Positions 15,050-23,054 of a stretch of DNA of 30,095 nt are shown piece by piece. This stretch comes from Methylibium sp964616015. GTDB taxonomy: Bacteria > Pseudomonadota > Gammaproteobacteria > Burkholderiales > Burkholderiaceae_C. Positions within the stretch are counted from its first letter, which is position 1. Each line of letters opens with the position of its first letter. The stretch spans positions 1 to 30,095 of the forward strand of contig CAZTTC010000021.1 of NCBI GenBank assembly GCA_964616015.1. The letters run 5' to 3'. Both the position numbers and the translations under genes were made by a program. Under the pieces are notes generated by a model. The model worked only from the letters and a program-made list of their open reading frames with translations. It searched no databases and was not told the origin of the DNA.

Positions 15050-16615
15050 ATGGCCCGCGCCGCGCGCCCCCCTGCCCGGCCCGCTGCGCGTCGGCGTGCG
15101 CCGGCCCCGACCGACTACCTGCAGCGCATCCTCACCGCCCGTGTCTACGACGTCGCCGTCGAGTCGGCGCTCCAGGTGGCGCCCCAGCTGTCGCAACGCC
15201 TCGGCAACCACGTGCTGCTCAAGCGCGAGGACGAGCAGCCGGTCTTCAGCTTCAAGCTGCGCGGCGCCTACAACAAGATGGCGCGGCTCGGTCCCGCCGA
15301 GCTGAAGCGCGGCGTGATCTGCGCCTCGGCCGGCAACCATGCCCAGGGCGTGGCGCTGTCGGCCCGCAAGTTGGGCTGCCACGCGACCATCGTGATGCCG
15401 GTGACCACGCCGCAGCTCAAGATCGACGCGGTACGCGCCCTCGGCGGCGAAGTCGCGCTGCACGGCGACAGCTACTCGGACGCCTACACCCATGCGCGCG
15501 AGCTCGAGAAGCGCCAGAAGCTGACCTTCGTCCACCCCTTCGACGATCCGGACGTGATCGCCGGCCAGGGCACGATCGCGATGGAGATCCTGCGCCAGCA
15601 CCAGGGGCCGATCGACGCGGTGTTCGTCGCCATCGGCGGCGGCGGGCTGATCTCGGGCGTGGCGTCCTACATCAAGGCGGTGCGCCCCGAGGTCCGGGTG
15701 ATCGGCGTGCAGACCACGGACTCGGACGCGATGCTGCGCTCGGTGCGCGCCGGCAAGCGCGTCACGCTGCACGACGTGGGGCTGTTCTCCGACGGCACGG
15801 CGGTCAAGCTGGTCGGCGAGGAGACCTTCCGCCTGACGAAGGCGCTGGTCGACGACTTCGAGGTCGTCGACACCGACGCGGTCTGCGCCGCGATCAAGGA
15901 CGTGTTCCAGGACACGCGCTCCATCCTCGAGCCGGCCGGTGCGCTGGGCGTCGCCGCGATCAAGCAGCACGTGGCCCGCACCGGGGCCAAGGGCAAGACC
16001 TTCGTCGCGATCACCTGCGGCGCGAACATGAACTTCGACCGCCTGCGCTTCGTCGCCGAGCGGGCCGAGGTCGGCGAGGAGCGCGAGGCGCTATTCGCCG
16101 TCACCATCCCCGAGGAGCGCGGCAGCTTCCGGCGCTTCTGCGAGCTGGTCGGCCCGCGCAGCGTGACCGAGTTCAACTACCGCATCTCGGACGCCCAGGT
16201 GGCCCATATCTTCGTCGGCCTGACGACCCGCGAGCACGGCGAGTCCGCCAAGATCGCCCGCCGCTTCCAGAAGCAGGGCTTCCCGACGGTCGACCTGACG
16301 CACGACGAGCTGGCCAAGACCCACATCCGGCACCTGGTCGGCGGCCGCTCCGAGCTGGCGCGGGAGGAGCGCCTGTTCCGCTTCGTCTTCCCCGAGCGAC
16401 CCGGCGCGCTGATGCGCTTCCTGACGCGCATGCACCCGGACTGGAACATCAGCCTCTTCCACTACCGCAACCAGGGCGCCGACTACGGACGCATCCTGGT
16501 GGGCCTGCAGGTGCCGCGCGGCGCCGGACGGGCCTTGAAGGAGTTCCTCGCGACGCTGGACTACCCCTGCATCGAGGAGACGGACAACCCGGTCTACCAG
16601 CTGTTCCTGCGCTGA
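15050..16615 (+). CDS. ilvA: Threonine ammonia-lyase, biosynthetic
   Basis: IlvA (521 aa) deaminates L-threonine to 2-oxobutanoate, the first step of isoleucine synthesis, using PLP. The fold-type II catalytic domain covers about residues 20-340: PLP lysine in FSFKLRGAYNK (K69), the substrate loop CASAGNHAQG, and the phosphate-binding loop IGGGGLISG. Two ACT-like regulatory domains follow (about 345-425 and 440-520), the hallmark of the isoleucine-inhibited, valine-activated biosynthetic form. The N-terminal 20 residues are Arg/Ala/Pro-rich and probably disordered. ATG at 15050 has a near-perfect site, GAGGAGG at 15036-15042, which is complementary to the loop of the upstream RNA. No terminator was found after it. 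Confidence 0.97.
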   Translation: MARAARPPARPAARRRAPAPTDYLQRILTARVYDVAVESALQVAPQLSQRLGNHVLLKREDEQPVFSFKLRGAYNKMARLGPAELKRGVICASAGNHAQGVALSARKLGCHATIVMPVTTPQLKIDAVRALGGEVALHGDSYSDAYTHARELEKRQKLTFVHPFDDPDVIAGQGTIAMEILRQHQGPIDAVFVAIGGGGLISGVASYIKAVRPEVRVIGVQTTDSDAMLRSVRAGKRVTLHDVGLFSDGTAVKLVGEETFRLTKALVDDFEVVDTDAVCAAIKDVFQDTRSILEPAGALGVAAIKQHVARTGAKGKTFVAITCGANMNFDRLRFVAERAEVGEEREALFAVTIPEERGSFRRFCELVGPRSVTEFNYRISDAQVAHIFVGLTTREHGESAKIARRFQKQGFPTVDLTHDELAKTHIRHLVGGRSELAREERLFRFVFPERPGALMRFLTRMHPDWNISLFHYRNQGADYGRILVGLQVPRGAGRALKEFLATLDYPCIEETDNPVYQLFLR

Positions 16616-16640
16616 CCCCCTATTTGCCCCGGCTGCCCGT

Positions 16641-16670
16641 TTGTCGTCGTCACGACACAGGCCCCACAAT
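16641..16670 (+). promoter_or_regulatory. Candidate promoter of the CobT-like gene
   Basis: TTGTCG (16641-16646) and CACAAT (16665-16670) with an 18-nt spacer, predicting a start near 16677 and a leader of about 20 nt before the ATG at 16698. Modest match to consensus. Confidence 0.35.
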
Positions 16671-16697
16671 TGCTCCGATCGCAGCCTTGAACCCGCC

Positions 16698-17816
16698 ATG
16701 GCCGTCCAGCGCTCCCTGATCGCCCCCACCGCGCACCCCCGCCTCGAGGAGGCCCTGCGCCTGAAGCTGCACCGACGCGCCGAGACGGCCGGCAGCCTCG
16801 GTGAACTGGAACCCCTGGCGATCCGGCTCGGCCTGATCCAGAACACGCTCAAACCACGCCTGAAGTCGCCGCAACTGCTGGTCTTCGCCGGCGATCACGG
16901 CCTGGTCGTCGACGGCCTGTCGGCCCGGGGCGACTCGACCATCACCCAGGTCGGCTACCTGCTGCAGGGCCGGCTGCCGATGGCGGTGTTCTCGTTCATC
17001 CAGGGCATGGGGCTGACCATCGTCGACGCCGGCCTGGCCGAGCCGATGAACCCGCACCCCAGCCTGCTGCAGCGCAAGATCGGCTTCGGCACGCGCAACG
17101 CGCGCGTCGCCGCCGCGATGTCGGTGGACCAGGCCCATGCCGCGATCCGCGCCGGCATGGAGATCGCCGACACGCTGTCGGGCAATGCCCTGGCCTGCGC
17201 GGCGATCGGCGTCGGCTCGGAGGAAAGCGCCGCGCTGGTCATCTCGCGCCTGGCCGACCTGCCGCTGCGTGAACTCGCGGTGTCGGGCCCGGCGATGACG
17301 CCGGCCGCGGTGACCCAGCTGATGACCGTGCTGGAAGGCGCGCAGTCGCGCCACCGCGACGTCACCGACCCCGTCGAGGTGCTGGCGGCCTTCGGCGGCT
17401 ACGAGATCGCGATGGCTGCCGGCGCGATGCTGGTCGCGGCCAGCAAGCGCCACCTGATCATCGTCGACGGCCTGCCGGCCTGCGCGGCCCTGCTGGTCGC
17501 GGCGCGCATCGCGGCCCCGGTCACCGACTACGTGCTGTTCTGCCGCAGCCACGGCCACCGCGGGCTCGACCATGCGCTGGGCCTGTTCGGCGCCAGCGCC
17601 CTGCTCGAGCTCGGCATGGAAAGCACCGACGGCACCGGCGCCACGCTGGCCTGGCCGCTGGTGCACAGCGCCGCCGCGCTGCTCACCGAGGTGGCCGAAG
17701 GCGAGGACGCCGGCCCGACCCAGCCGGGCACCGCCGGTGCGTCGTCGACGATCCCGACACTGGACACGCCGGTCGACGAAGCCACGACCGTCACGGCGCC
17801 GGATCGTCCGGCCTGA
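16698..17816 (+). CDS. cobT: CobT-like nicotinate-nucleotide:base phosphoribosyltransferase (atypical)
   Basis: The product (372 aa) belongs to the DBI_PRT family, whose canonical members transfer phosphoribose from nicotinate mononucleotide to 5,6-dimethylbenzimidazole for the lower loop of cobamides. Family-like blocks are AGSLGELEPLAIRLGLIQ, VFAGDHGLVVDGLS, DPVEVLAAFGGYEIAMAAGA and LIIVDGLPACAALLVAARIA. Several signatures differ: MGIGNTT-like is IGVGSEES, SAEPGHR-like is SHGHRGLDHAL, and the catalytic EGTGAAL-like motif is DGTGATL, putting Asp311 where Glu is expected. A 35-residue Thr/Pro-rich tail follows. No other cobalamin gene is nearby. ATG at 16698 matches the family start; an in-frame ATG at 16641 overlaps the putative promoter. 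Function as a true CobT is uncertain. Confidence 0.75.
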   Translation: MAVQRSLIAPTAHPRLEEALRLKLHRRAETAGSLGELEPLAIRLGLIQNTLKPRLKSPQLLVFAGDHGLVVDGLSARGDSTITQVGYLLQGRLPMAVFSFIQGMGLTIVDAGLAEPMNPHPSLLQRKIGFGTRNARVAAAMSVDQAHAAIRAGMEIADTLSGNALACAAIGVGSEESAALVISRLADLPLRELAVSGPAMTPAAVTQLMTVLEGAQSRHRDVTDPVEVLAAFGGYEIAMAAGAMLVAASKRHLIIVDGLPACAALLVAARIAAPVTDYVLFCRSHGHRGLDHALGLFGASALLELGMESTDGTGATLAWPLVHSAAALLTEVAEGEDAGPTQPGTAGASSTIPTLDTPVDEATTVTAPDRPA

Positions 17817-17844
17817 TCGCCGGGGTCGGCGTTCGGTCCGGCAC

Positions 17845-18510
17845 TCAGGCCGGCCGCGACAGCCAGCGGGCCTGTGCGGCCAGCTTCTCCAGGGCCTGCC
17901 AGCGCGTCTCGGGCACGGCATCGATCTGCGCCGCCAGCGCCGGCCACAGGCGCAACAGCAGCTGGGCCGTGACCAGGGTGTCGGCCGCCGCGTTGTGGCG
18001 CGCCGCACAGTGCAGTCCGAGCTGCGCCATCCACTCGTCGAGCGAGCGTGCCTTGACCTCGGGGCGGGCCATCGCCGCCAGCGGTTCCAGGTCCAGCCAG
18101 GGGCCGCCGCAGCCGCGCCCGAGCTGGGCGCGGCAGGCCCGATCGAGCATCGCCTGGTCGAAGGCGGCATGGAAGGCGATGCGCGGCGCGCCGGCGACCC
18201 AGTCCTCGAAGCGCTGCAGCGCCCGCGCCGGAGCTTCGCCGCGCCGCTGGGCGCCGATGCCGATGCCGTGCAGCAGGATGTTGTCCTTCTCGGCCGGAGC
18301 GTCGGGGTGCTGCAGCACGGCCTCGAAGCTGTCGCCGAGCTCGATCTGCGGCCGCCCGCCGGCATCGAAACGCAGCGCGACCGCGGCGATCGCGAGCAGG
18401 CGCGCGCGTCGCGCATCCAGGCCGCTGGTCTCGACGTCCAGCACGATCCAGCGCTTGCCGTCGTGGGCCGGGCCGCGACGCCGGGGCCACCAGCGGCCGA
18501 GCGAGCTCAC
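17845..18510 (-). CDS. DEDDh-type 3'-5' exonuclease (DnaQ-like)
   Basis: The product (221 aa) is a DnaQ/PolC epsilon-like exonuclease acting on DNA or RNA 3' ends with two metal ions. Catalytic motifs are complete: Exo I LDVETSGLD (D25, E27), Exo II FHAAFDQAML, and Exo III HNAAADTL (HxAxxD). It lacks polymerase-binding or helicase domains, so it is a stand-alone nuclease rather than clear DnaQ. The start is GTG at 18510, overlapping the stop of the upstream CBS-domain gene as GTGA; the long in-frame extension upstream is that gene's antiframe. Its pairing with a cNMP/CBS/DUF294 protein recurs in proteobacteria as I recall, but the joint role is unknown. Confidence 0.9.
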   Translation of the reverse strand: MSSLGRWWPRRRGPAHDGKRWIVLDVETSGLDARRARLLAIAAVALRFDAGGRPQIELGDSFEAVLQHPDAPAEKDNILLHGIGIGAQRRGEAPARALQRFEDWVAGAPRIAFHAAFDQAMLDRACRAQLGRGCGGPWLDLEPLAAMARPEVKARSLDEWMAQLGLHCAARHNAAADTLVTAQLLLRLWPALAAQIDAVPETRWQALEKLAAQARWLSRPA

Positions 18511-20408
18511 CGCCGGTAGTCCAGTTCGAGGCGCTGCTGGAGGCGCCGCGCCAGGCGAACCGCCTCCTTCAGCACGCGCCGGTCGATGTCGTTCAGCGCC
18601 TCGACGTCGATGACGTTCGGCGCGGCCTCGCTGACCCGGCTGGCATCGCCCAGCTGCGCCTGCAGCCGCAGCAGCTGCAGGAACTCGAAGGCGCCGCACC
18701 AGCCCTCGACCTCGTGCGCCTCGACGCCCAGCGCCGTCGCGCACCCCTGCAGCCGCGCCCGCGTGCCGGTCGCCGGCACGCCGTGCGCCAGCGCGTACAC
18801 GCGCGCCGCGTCGACGAAGATCGCCGTGCCCTGGAGCTTCAGGTCCAGCGACGGCCGGCCGTCGCGCTCGCGCGTATCCAGCGCGCCCAGCCAGGTGAGC
18901 GGCGCGCGATGCGTCAACGCGTTGTCGGCAAGCTGCTTCAGGAAGCGCGGCAGCGCACGCGCCTCGTGCGTGACCTGCTCGCGCAGGGCGAGCGCCAGCT
19001 CGTGCCGGCCGACCAGGGGCCGGAAGTCGAAGTAGATGCTCGCGTTGAGCAGGTCCTCGGGCGCGCCGTGCGCCATCCAGCGCCGGAAGCGCTCGGACCA
19101 CTCGGCCGGCGTGAGGCAGCAGTCCGGGTTGCTGGCCATCACGTTGCCGCGGCACAGCGGATAGCCGCAGGCGTCGAGCGCCTCGTTGACGCGCCGCGCG
19201 AAGGCCAGCCAGCGCGGCCGATCGCGCTCGGGCGCCTCGCTCTCGAACACCAGCGCGTTGTCCTGGTCGGTGGCGACGGTCTGCTCGCTGCGGCCCTCGG
19301 AGCCCAGGGCCAGCCAGCAGGCCCGGTCGAGGGCGATGCTGTCCTCGGCGGCGAGCAGGCCCACCAGGTGCTCGGTCAGCACGTCGTTCAGATGGCTGAC
19401 CAGCTCGGTCAGCTGGCGCGCCCGCACGCCCTGGCCGAGCAGGTTGCGCGCGAAGCGTCGCACGTCCTGGGCCACGACGCGCAGCGTGGCCACGTCGGGC
19501 GCATGCCGGATCGCGCCGCTGATCTGCTTGAGCGACAGGCGCTGCATCGCGAAGAGGTCGCGCTCCGAGACCACGCTGACCAGCCGCCCGTCGCGGGTGA
19601 CCGGTACGTGCCGCACGCCGTGCCGCGACATCAGCAGCGCCGCGTCCTGCGCCGTGTCGGTGTCGCGCAGGCTGTGGGCCGGCGCGCTCATCACCTCGCG
19701 GATCGGCGTGTCGAGCGGCAGCCCCGGCAGCGTCACGCGACCCAGCGCGTCGTGGCGCGTGAAGATGCCGACCGGCCGCTCGGCGGCATCGGTGACCAGC
19801 ACCGAGCCGATGTGCAGCCCGTGCATCGCCTGCAGCGCCTGCGACACCGGCGCGTCGGGACGCAAGGCCACCGGCTGGCGACGGGTCAGGTCGCCGAGCG
19901 GCGTCTCGAGCGATTGCTCGGCCAGCGTCTGTGCCGAGTACGCGACCTGCAGCGCACGCCGCGACAGGTCCAGGAACTTGAGCGTGCGGCGATTCAGGAA
20001 GTCGGCGAAGGGCGCGCTGGCGGCCGCCAGCGCCTTGACCTCGGCCTGCGGCAACAGCAGGCAGAAGACGTCGTCGACTGCGGTGTAGGTCGCCGTCACC
20101 GCGCGCCGGCCGAGCAGGGCGCCGACCGGAAACAGATCGCCGGCCTCGTACTGGAAGCCGCCGGCCGCCATCTCCGCCATGCCGCGCCGCCCCACGACCG
20201 CGCCCTGGCGCACGCAGTACAGCGCGTCGGGCGGGCCATCGTCGGGGCCGATCAGCTGCTCGCCCGGCGCGTAGTAGGCCTCGCGCGACGCGGCAACGAA
20301 GCGCTCGATGTGCGCCGGCTCCATCTGCGCGAAAGGAGCGTGCCGCCGCAGCTGGTCCCGCAGTTGCGCCACCAGGGTGGCGGCGGGGGCGTGGGCCGGG
20401 CTCGCCAT
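18507..20408 (-). CDS. cNMP-binding / CBS-pair / DUF294 nucleotidyltransferase-like signalling protein
   Basis: A 633-residue multidomain cytosolic protein with no membrane segment. A cyclic-nucleotide-binding-like domain spans about residues 20-140 (YAPGEQLIGPDDGPPDALYC; EAGDLFPVGAL). A CBS pair at about 175-300 (IGSVLVTD; HGVRHVPVTRDG) likely senses adenosyl ligands. A DUF294 nucleotidyltransferase-like domain carries GSEGRSEQTVATDQDN (369-384, with D381 and D383 as the DxD pair). A C-terminal DUF294_C helical domain follows. The GlnD-like GSxxR...DxD motif suggests nucleotidyl transfer, but the target is unknown. It starts 12 bp after gspC and overlaps the exonuclease gene by 4 nt. Confidence 0.92.
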   Translation of the reverse strand: MASPAHAPAATLVAQLRDQLRRHAPFAQMEPAHIERFVAASREAYYAPGEQLIGPDDGPPDALYCVRQGAVVGRRGMAEMAAGGFQYEAGDLFPVGALLGRRAVTATYTAVDDVFCLLLPQAEVKALAAASAPFADFLNRRTLKFLDLSRRALQVAYSAQTLAEQSLETPLGDLTRRQPVALRPDAPVSQALQAMHGLHIGSVLVTDAAERPVGIFTRHDALGRVTLPGLPLDTPIREVMSAPAHSLRDTDTAQDAALLMSRHGVRHVPVTRDGRLVSVVSERDLFAMQRLSLKQISGAIRHAPDVATLRVVAQDVRRFARNLLGQGVRARQLTELVSHLNDVLTEHLVGLLAAEDSIALDRACWLALGSEGRSEQTVATDQDNALVFESEAPERDRPRWLAFARRVNEALDACGYPLCRGNVMASNPDCCLTPAEWSERFRRWMAHGAPEDLLNASIYFDFRPLVGRHELALALREQVTHEARALPRFLKQLADNALTHRAPLTWLGALDTRERDGRPSLDLKLQGTAIFVDAARVYALAHGVPATGTRARLQGCATALGVEAHEVEGWCGAFEFLQLLRLQAQLGDASRVSEAAPNVIDVEALNDIDRRVLKEAVRLARRLQQRLELDYRR

Positions 20409-20420
20409 GCGAGCGCCCGC

Positions 20421-21032
20421 TCAGCGGCGGTTCGCGGGGTCGCTGGCAGCGCCCGAGAGCGCGCGCTCGGGCAACAGCCCGGCCGGGCCGGATGACGGCA
20501 GCGGTCCGGGCGGCGGGGCCGGCGGCGCGACGATCACCGTCTGCGGCTCGGGGGCCAGCAACGAGGCCGCCGAAGGCAGGCTGCCGGTGGCCGGCGGCGT
20601 GGGCAGCGGCAGGTCGAGGCGGACCGCCGGCGCCCCCTGCGCCGGGCCGATGACGGCACTGCGTTGCGCCACCGATTGCAGCACCAGCGCCTGGTCGACC
20701 CGTGCGCCGACGCGATAGGCGCGTGCCGGCTTGTCGTCGACCACGATCAGCGCGACGCCCTGGCCGCGGCCGCGCTCGCTGTCCTTCGGTGCCATCACGC
20801 CGATCAGCTTGAAGCGGCTAGCCAGCGCGGGCTGGGTCGGCAGGTTCGTGGTGGCCTGCGGTGCAGCCGACGCGAACAAGCGCACGACATCGCCGCGCGC
20901 CACCACGGCGGCGCCGACCGGCTGCGTCTGCGGCGGCACGGGACGCGGCGTCACCAGCAGCCGCAGGCCCCAGAAGACGGCGCAGGCCGCGACAGCGGCC
21001 CACACGACGAACGCAGCGATACGTGCTGACAT
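20421..21032 (-). CDS. gspC: GspC, type II secretion inner-membrane clamp (short, no PDZ domain)
   Basis: The product (203 aa) has one N-terminal membrane anchor (about residues 5-28), a periplasmic linker, and a homology-region domain (about 70-135: ASRFKLIGVMAPKD, GVALIVVDDKPARAYRVGARV) that contacts the N0 domain of the secretin GspD. A Pro/Ala-rich tail follows. Many GspC proteins are about 270-300 residues and end in a PDZ or coiled-coil domain; this one lacks it, as in some betaproteobacteria. It is divergent from the gspG-E operon across 62 bp. It precedes, on its own strand, the CBS/DUF294 and exonuclease genes and is probably cotranscribed with them. Confidence 0.88.
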   Translation of the reverse strand: MSARIAAFVVWAAVAACAVFWGLRLLVTPRPVPPQTQPVGAAVVARGDVVRLFASAAPQATTNLPTQPALASRFKLIGVMAPKDSERGRGQGVALIVVDDKPARAYRVGARVDQALVLQSVAQRSAVIGPAQGAPAVRLDLPLPTPPATGSLPSAASLLAPEPQTVIVAPPAPPPGPLPSSGPAGLLPERALSGAASDPANRR

Positions 21033-21041
21033 GGCCGACGA

Positions 21042-21048
21042 TTATGAT
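21042..21048. promoter_or_regulatory. Overlapping divergent -10 elements for gspC and gspG
   Basis: The 7-bp core reads TATGAT on the plus strand (21043-21048) and CATAAT on the minus strand (21047-21042). It is the only AT-rich hexamer in the 62-bp spacer. The minus-strand element would give gspC a leader of only a few nucleotides; the plus-strand element would give gspG a leader of about 40 nt. No clear -35 exists for either. Confidence 0.4.
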
Positions 21049-21094
21049 GGAAGCGTCTTCATGAGCCGCGACGACACCCGTTGCCCAGCGCCAG

Positions 21095-21541
21095 ATGAGC
21101 CAGCCTTTCGTTCGAATCCTGCGCCGCCGTCGCGCCTACGGTGGCTTCACCCTCATCGAGCTGATGGTCGTGCTGGTGATCATCGGCGTGCTCGCGGCGC
21201 TGATCGTGCCCAACGTCCTGGACCGTGCCGATGACGCACGGGTGACGGCCGCGCGCACCGACGTCAACAACCTGATGCAGTCGCTGAAGCTGTACCGCCT
21301 GGACAACCAGCGCTATCCCACTGCCGAGCAGGGGCTGCAGGCGCTGGTCGCCAAGCCCACCGCCAGCCCGGTGCCGCCGAACTGGAAGCCCTACCTCGAG
21401 AAGCTGCCGAACGATCCCTGGGGCCGGCCCTACCAGTTCGTCAACCCGGGAGTGAAGGGCGAGGTCGATGTCTTCAGCTACGGCGCCGACGGTCAGGCCG
21501 GCGGCGAAGGCAAGGACTCGGACGTCGGCTCCTGGCAGTGA
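21095..21541 (+). CDS. gspG: GspG, major pseudopilin of type II secretion
   Basis: The product (148 aa) is the main subunit of the periplasmic pseudopilus. A 16-residue Arg-rich leader ends in the prepilin peptidase site YGG^FTLIELMVV, with the conserved Glu at +5, then the hydrophobic helix VLVIIGVLAALIVPNVL. The C-terminal part has the GspG signature LPNDPWGRPYQFVNPG and the calcium-binding loop region YGADGQAGGEGKDSDVGSW. First gene of the plus-strand gsp operon; gspH follows after 1 bp. A second ATG upstream at 21061 is out of frame. Confidence 0.97.
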   Translation: MSQPFVRILRRRRAYGGFTLIELMVVLVIIGVLAALIVPNVLDRADDARVTAARTDVNNLMQSLKLYRLDNQRYPTAEQGLQALVAKPTASPVPPNWKPYLEKLPNDPWGRPYQFVNPGVKGEVDVFSYGADGQAGGEGKDSDVGSWQ

Positions 21542-21542
21542 C

Positions 21543-22046
21543 ATGGCGGGCCCCGCGCTCCGCCGCCGCCGGCCCCAGGCCGGCCGGCAGTCGTCGCGCG
21601 GCTTCACGCTGATCGAACTGTTGATCGTCGTCAGTCTGATCGCGATCGCATCCGCTGTGGCCGCGCTCGCCCTGCGCGACCCCTCGGCCACCCAGCTGGA
21701 ACGGGAAGGCGCTCGCCTGGCAGCCTTGCTGGAGACGGCGCGCGCCGAGGCGCGCGCCGCCGGCGTGCTGGTGCAATGGGTGCCGGATCCCGAAGCCGGC
21801 AGCTTCCGCTTCGTCGGCCTGCCGGCCTCGCTCGCCCTCCCGACCGGCTGGCTCGACGCCGGCACCAGCGCTGAAGTGCGCGTGCCCACCGGCCTGACCC
21901 GGTCGGCGATCCTCGGGCCCGAGCCGGTGATCGGCGCCCAGCGCATCGTGCTGCGCCTGGCCAACCAGCGCCTGACGCTCGCCACCGACGGCCTGGGGCC
22001 GTTCGCCGTCGCCGAGGACGAAGGAGCGGTCGATGCGCCGCGCTGA
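21543..22046 (+). CDS. gspH: GspH, minor pseudopilin
   Basis: A 167-residue minor pseudopilin of the tip complex. A 19-residue basic leader precedes the cleavage site SRG^FTLIELLIVV (Glu +5 present). The rest is a GspH-type beta-domain (LREGARLAALLETARAEARAAG-like helix after DPSATQ, then VQWVPDPEAGSFRFVGL). ATG at 21543 sits directly after the gspG stop; an earlier in-frame ATG at 21468 lies inside gspG and was rejected. Overlaps gspI by 14 nt. Confidence 0.93.
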   Translation: MAGPALRRRRPQAGRQSSRGFTLIELLIVVSLIAIASAVAALALRDPSATQLEREGARLAALLETARAEARAAGVLVQWVPDPEAGSFRFVGLPASLALPTGWLDAGTSAEVRVPTGLTRSAILGPEPVIGAQRIVLRLANQRLTLATDGLGPFAVAEDEGAVDAPR

Positions 22047-22410
22047 ATGCGCTCGCCGGCCGCGCGGCCTGACGCTGATCGAGGTGCTGGTCGCGCTGGC
22101 CATCGTCGCGGTGACGCTCGCCACCGGCATCAAGGCGGCCGGCGCATTGACCGGCAATGCGCAGAGGCTGACCGAGGTGACCGCCGCCCAGTGGTGCGCC
22201 GACAACCAGCTGACCGGGCTGAAGCTCGCCAAGGCCTTTCCGGGGGTCGGCGACAACGACTTCGCGTGCGTGCAGCTGGGCGTCGAGTACCGCGGCCGGC
22301 TGGTGATCCGCCCGACGCCGAACCCGAACTTCCGGCGTGCCGACGCCCTGGTGTCCGACGTCAACGGCGTGCCGCTGCTGACGCTGTCGACCATCCTGTC
22401 GAGGTACTGA
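22033..22410 (+). CDS. gspI: GspI, minor pseudopilin
   Basis: A 125-residue minor pseudopilin that nucleates the pseudopilus tip with GspJ and GspK. The leader is 12 residues and the cleavage site is PRG^LTLIEVLVAL, with Leu instead of the usual Phe at +1 and Glu at +5. A short C-terminal domain includes two cysteines (QWCADNQ, DFACVQLG), positioned for a possible disulfide. The overlap with gspH and a 2-bp gap to gspJ point to coupled translation. Confidence 0.92.
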   Translation: MRRAECARRPRGLTLIEVLVALAIVAVTLATGIKAAGALTGNAQRLTEVTAAQWCADNQLTGLKLAKAFPGVGDNDFACVQLGVEYRGRLVIRPTPNPNFRRADALVSDVNGVPLLTLSTILSRY

Positions 22411-22412
22411 GC

Positions 22413-23054
22413 ATGGACCGGCGTCGCGCGGCAGGCTTCACGCTGATCGAGGTGCTGGTGGCCCTGATGATCATGGCGGTCATCGCCACCATGGCCTGGC
22501 AGGGCATCGACGCCGTGGTGCGCTCGCGCGACATCAGCACCCAGCGGGTCGAGCAGCAGCTGCGGCTGCAGTCGGTGCTGGCGCAATGGGAAGCCGACCT
22601 CGCCGAGGTGCAGGACAGCGGCCAGCTCCCGGCGCTGCAGTTCGACGGCGCGAACCTGCGGCTCACGCGCCGCAGCGCCAACGGCCTGCAGCTCGTGGTC
22701 TGGTCGCTGCGTGGCGGCAGCTGGACGCGCTGGGCCAGCCAGCCGGTCACGCACGGCGGCGAGCTGCAGCAACTGTGGCTGCGCTCGCAACAGCTGCTGG
22801 GCAACGAGCCCGAGCAGCTGCGCACGCTGGCCGGCATCGCGGGCTGGCAGCTCTACTTCTGGCGCGGCAACGCCTGGAGCAATGCCCAGTCCAGCGGCGA
22901 CGTGCTGCTGCCGGGCGGCGCCGCCTCGTCGCCGGCCGCCACCGTGCGCCAGGCCCTGCCCGGCGGCGTGCGCCTGGTGCTGGGCTTCGACGTCGGCAGC
23001 GGCTACACCGGCACGCTGACGCGCGACGTGCGGCTCGGCCCGCAGGGATCATGA
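22413..23054 (+). CDS. gspJ: GspJ, minor pseudopilin
   Basis: A 213-residue pseudopilin with a very short leader (MDRRRAAG) and cleavage site AG^FTLIEVLVALMIM, Glu at +5. The C-terminal domain of about 180 residues fits GspJ (RVEQQLRLQSVLAQWEADLA; GWQLYFWRGNAWSN). It forms the tip complex with GspI and GspK. ATG at 22413 was chosen as the first Met directly before the leader; the longer open frame to 22047 is antiframe of gspI. It overlaps gspK by 4 nt. Confidence 0.93.
   Translation: MDRRRAAGFTLIEVLVALMIMAVIATMAWQGIDAVVRSRDISTQRVEQQLRLQSVLAQWEADLAEVQDSGQLPALQFDGANLRLTRRSANGLQLVVWSLRGGSWTRWASQPVTHGGELQQLWLRSQQLLGNEPEQLRTLAGIAGWQLYFWRGNAWSNAQSSGDVLLPGGAASSPAATVRQALPGGVRLVLGFDVGSGYTGTLTRDVRLGPQGS

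Noticed and set aside
21061..21234. A small frame starting at ATG 21061 upstream of and within gspG
   Set aside because: It overlaps gspG out of frame, has Arg/Ala/Pro-rich composition and no ribosome-binding site of note.
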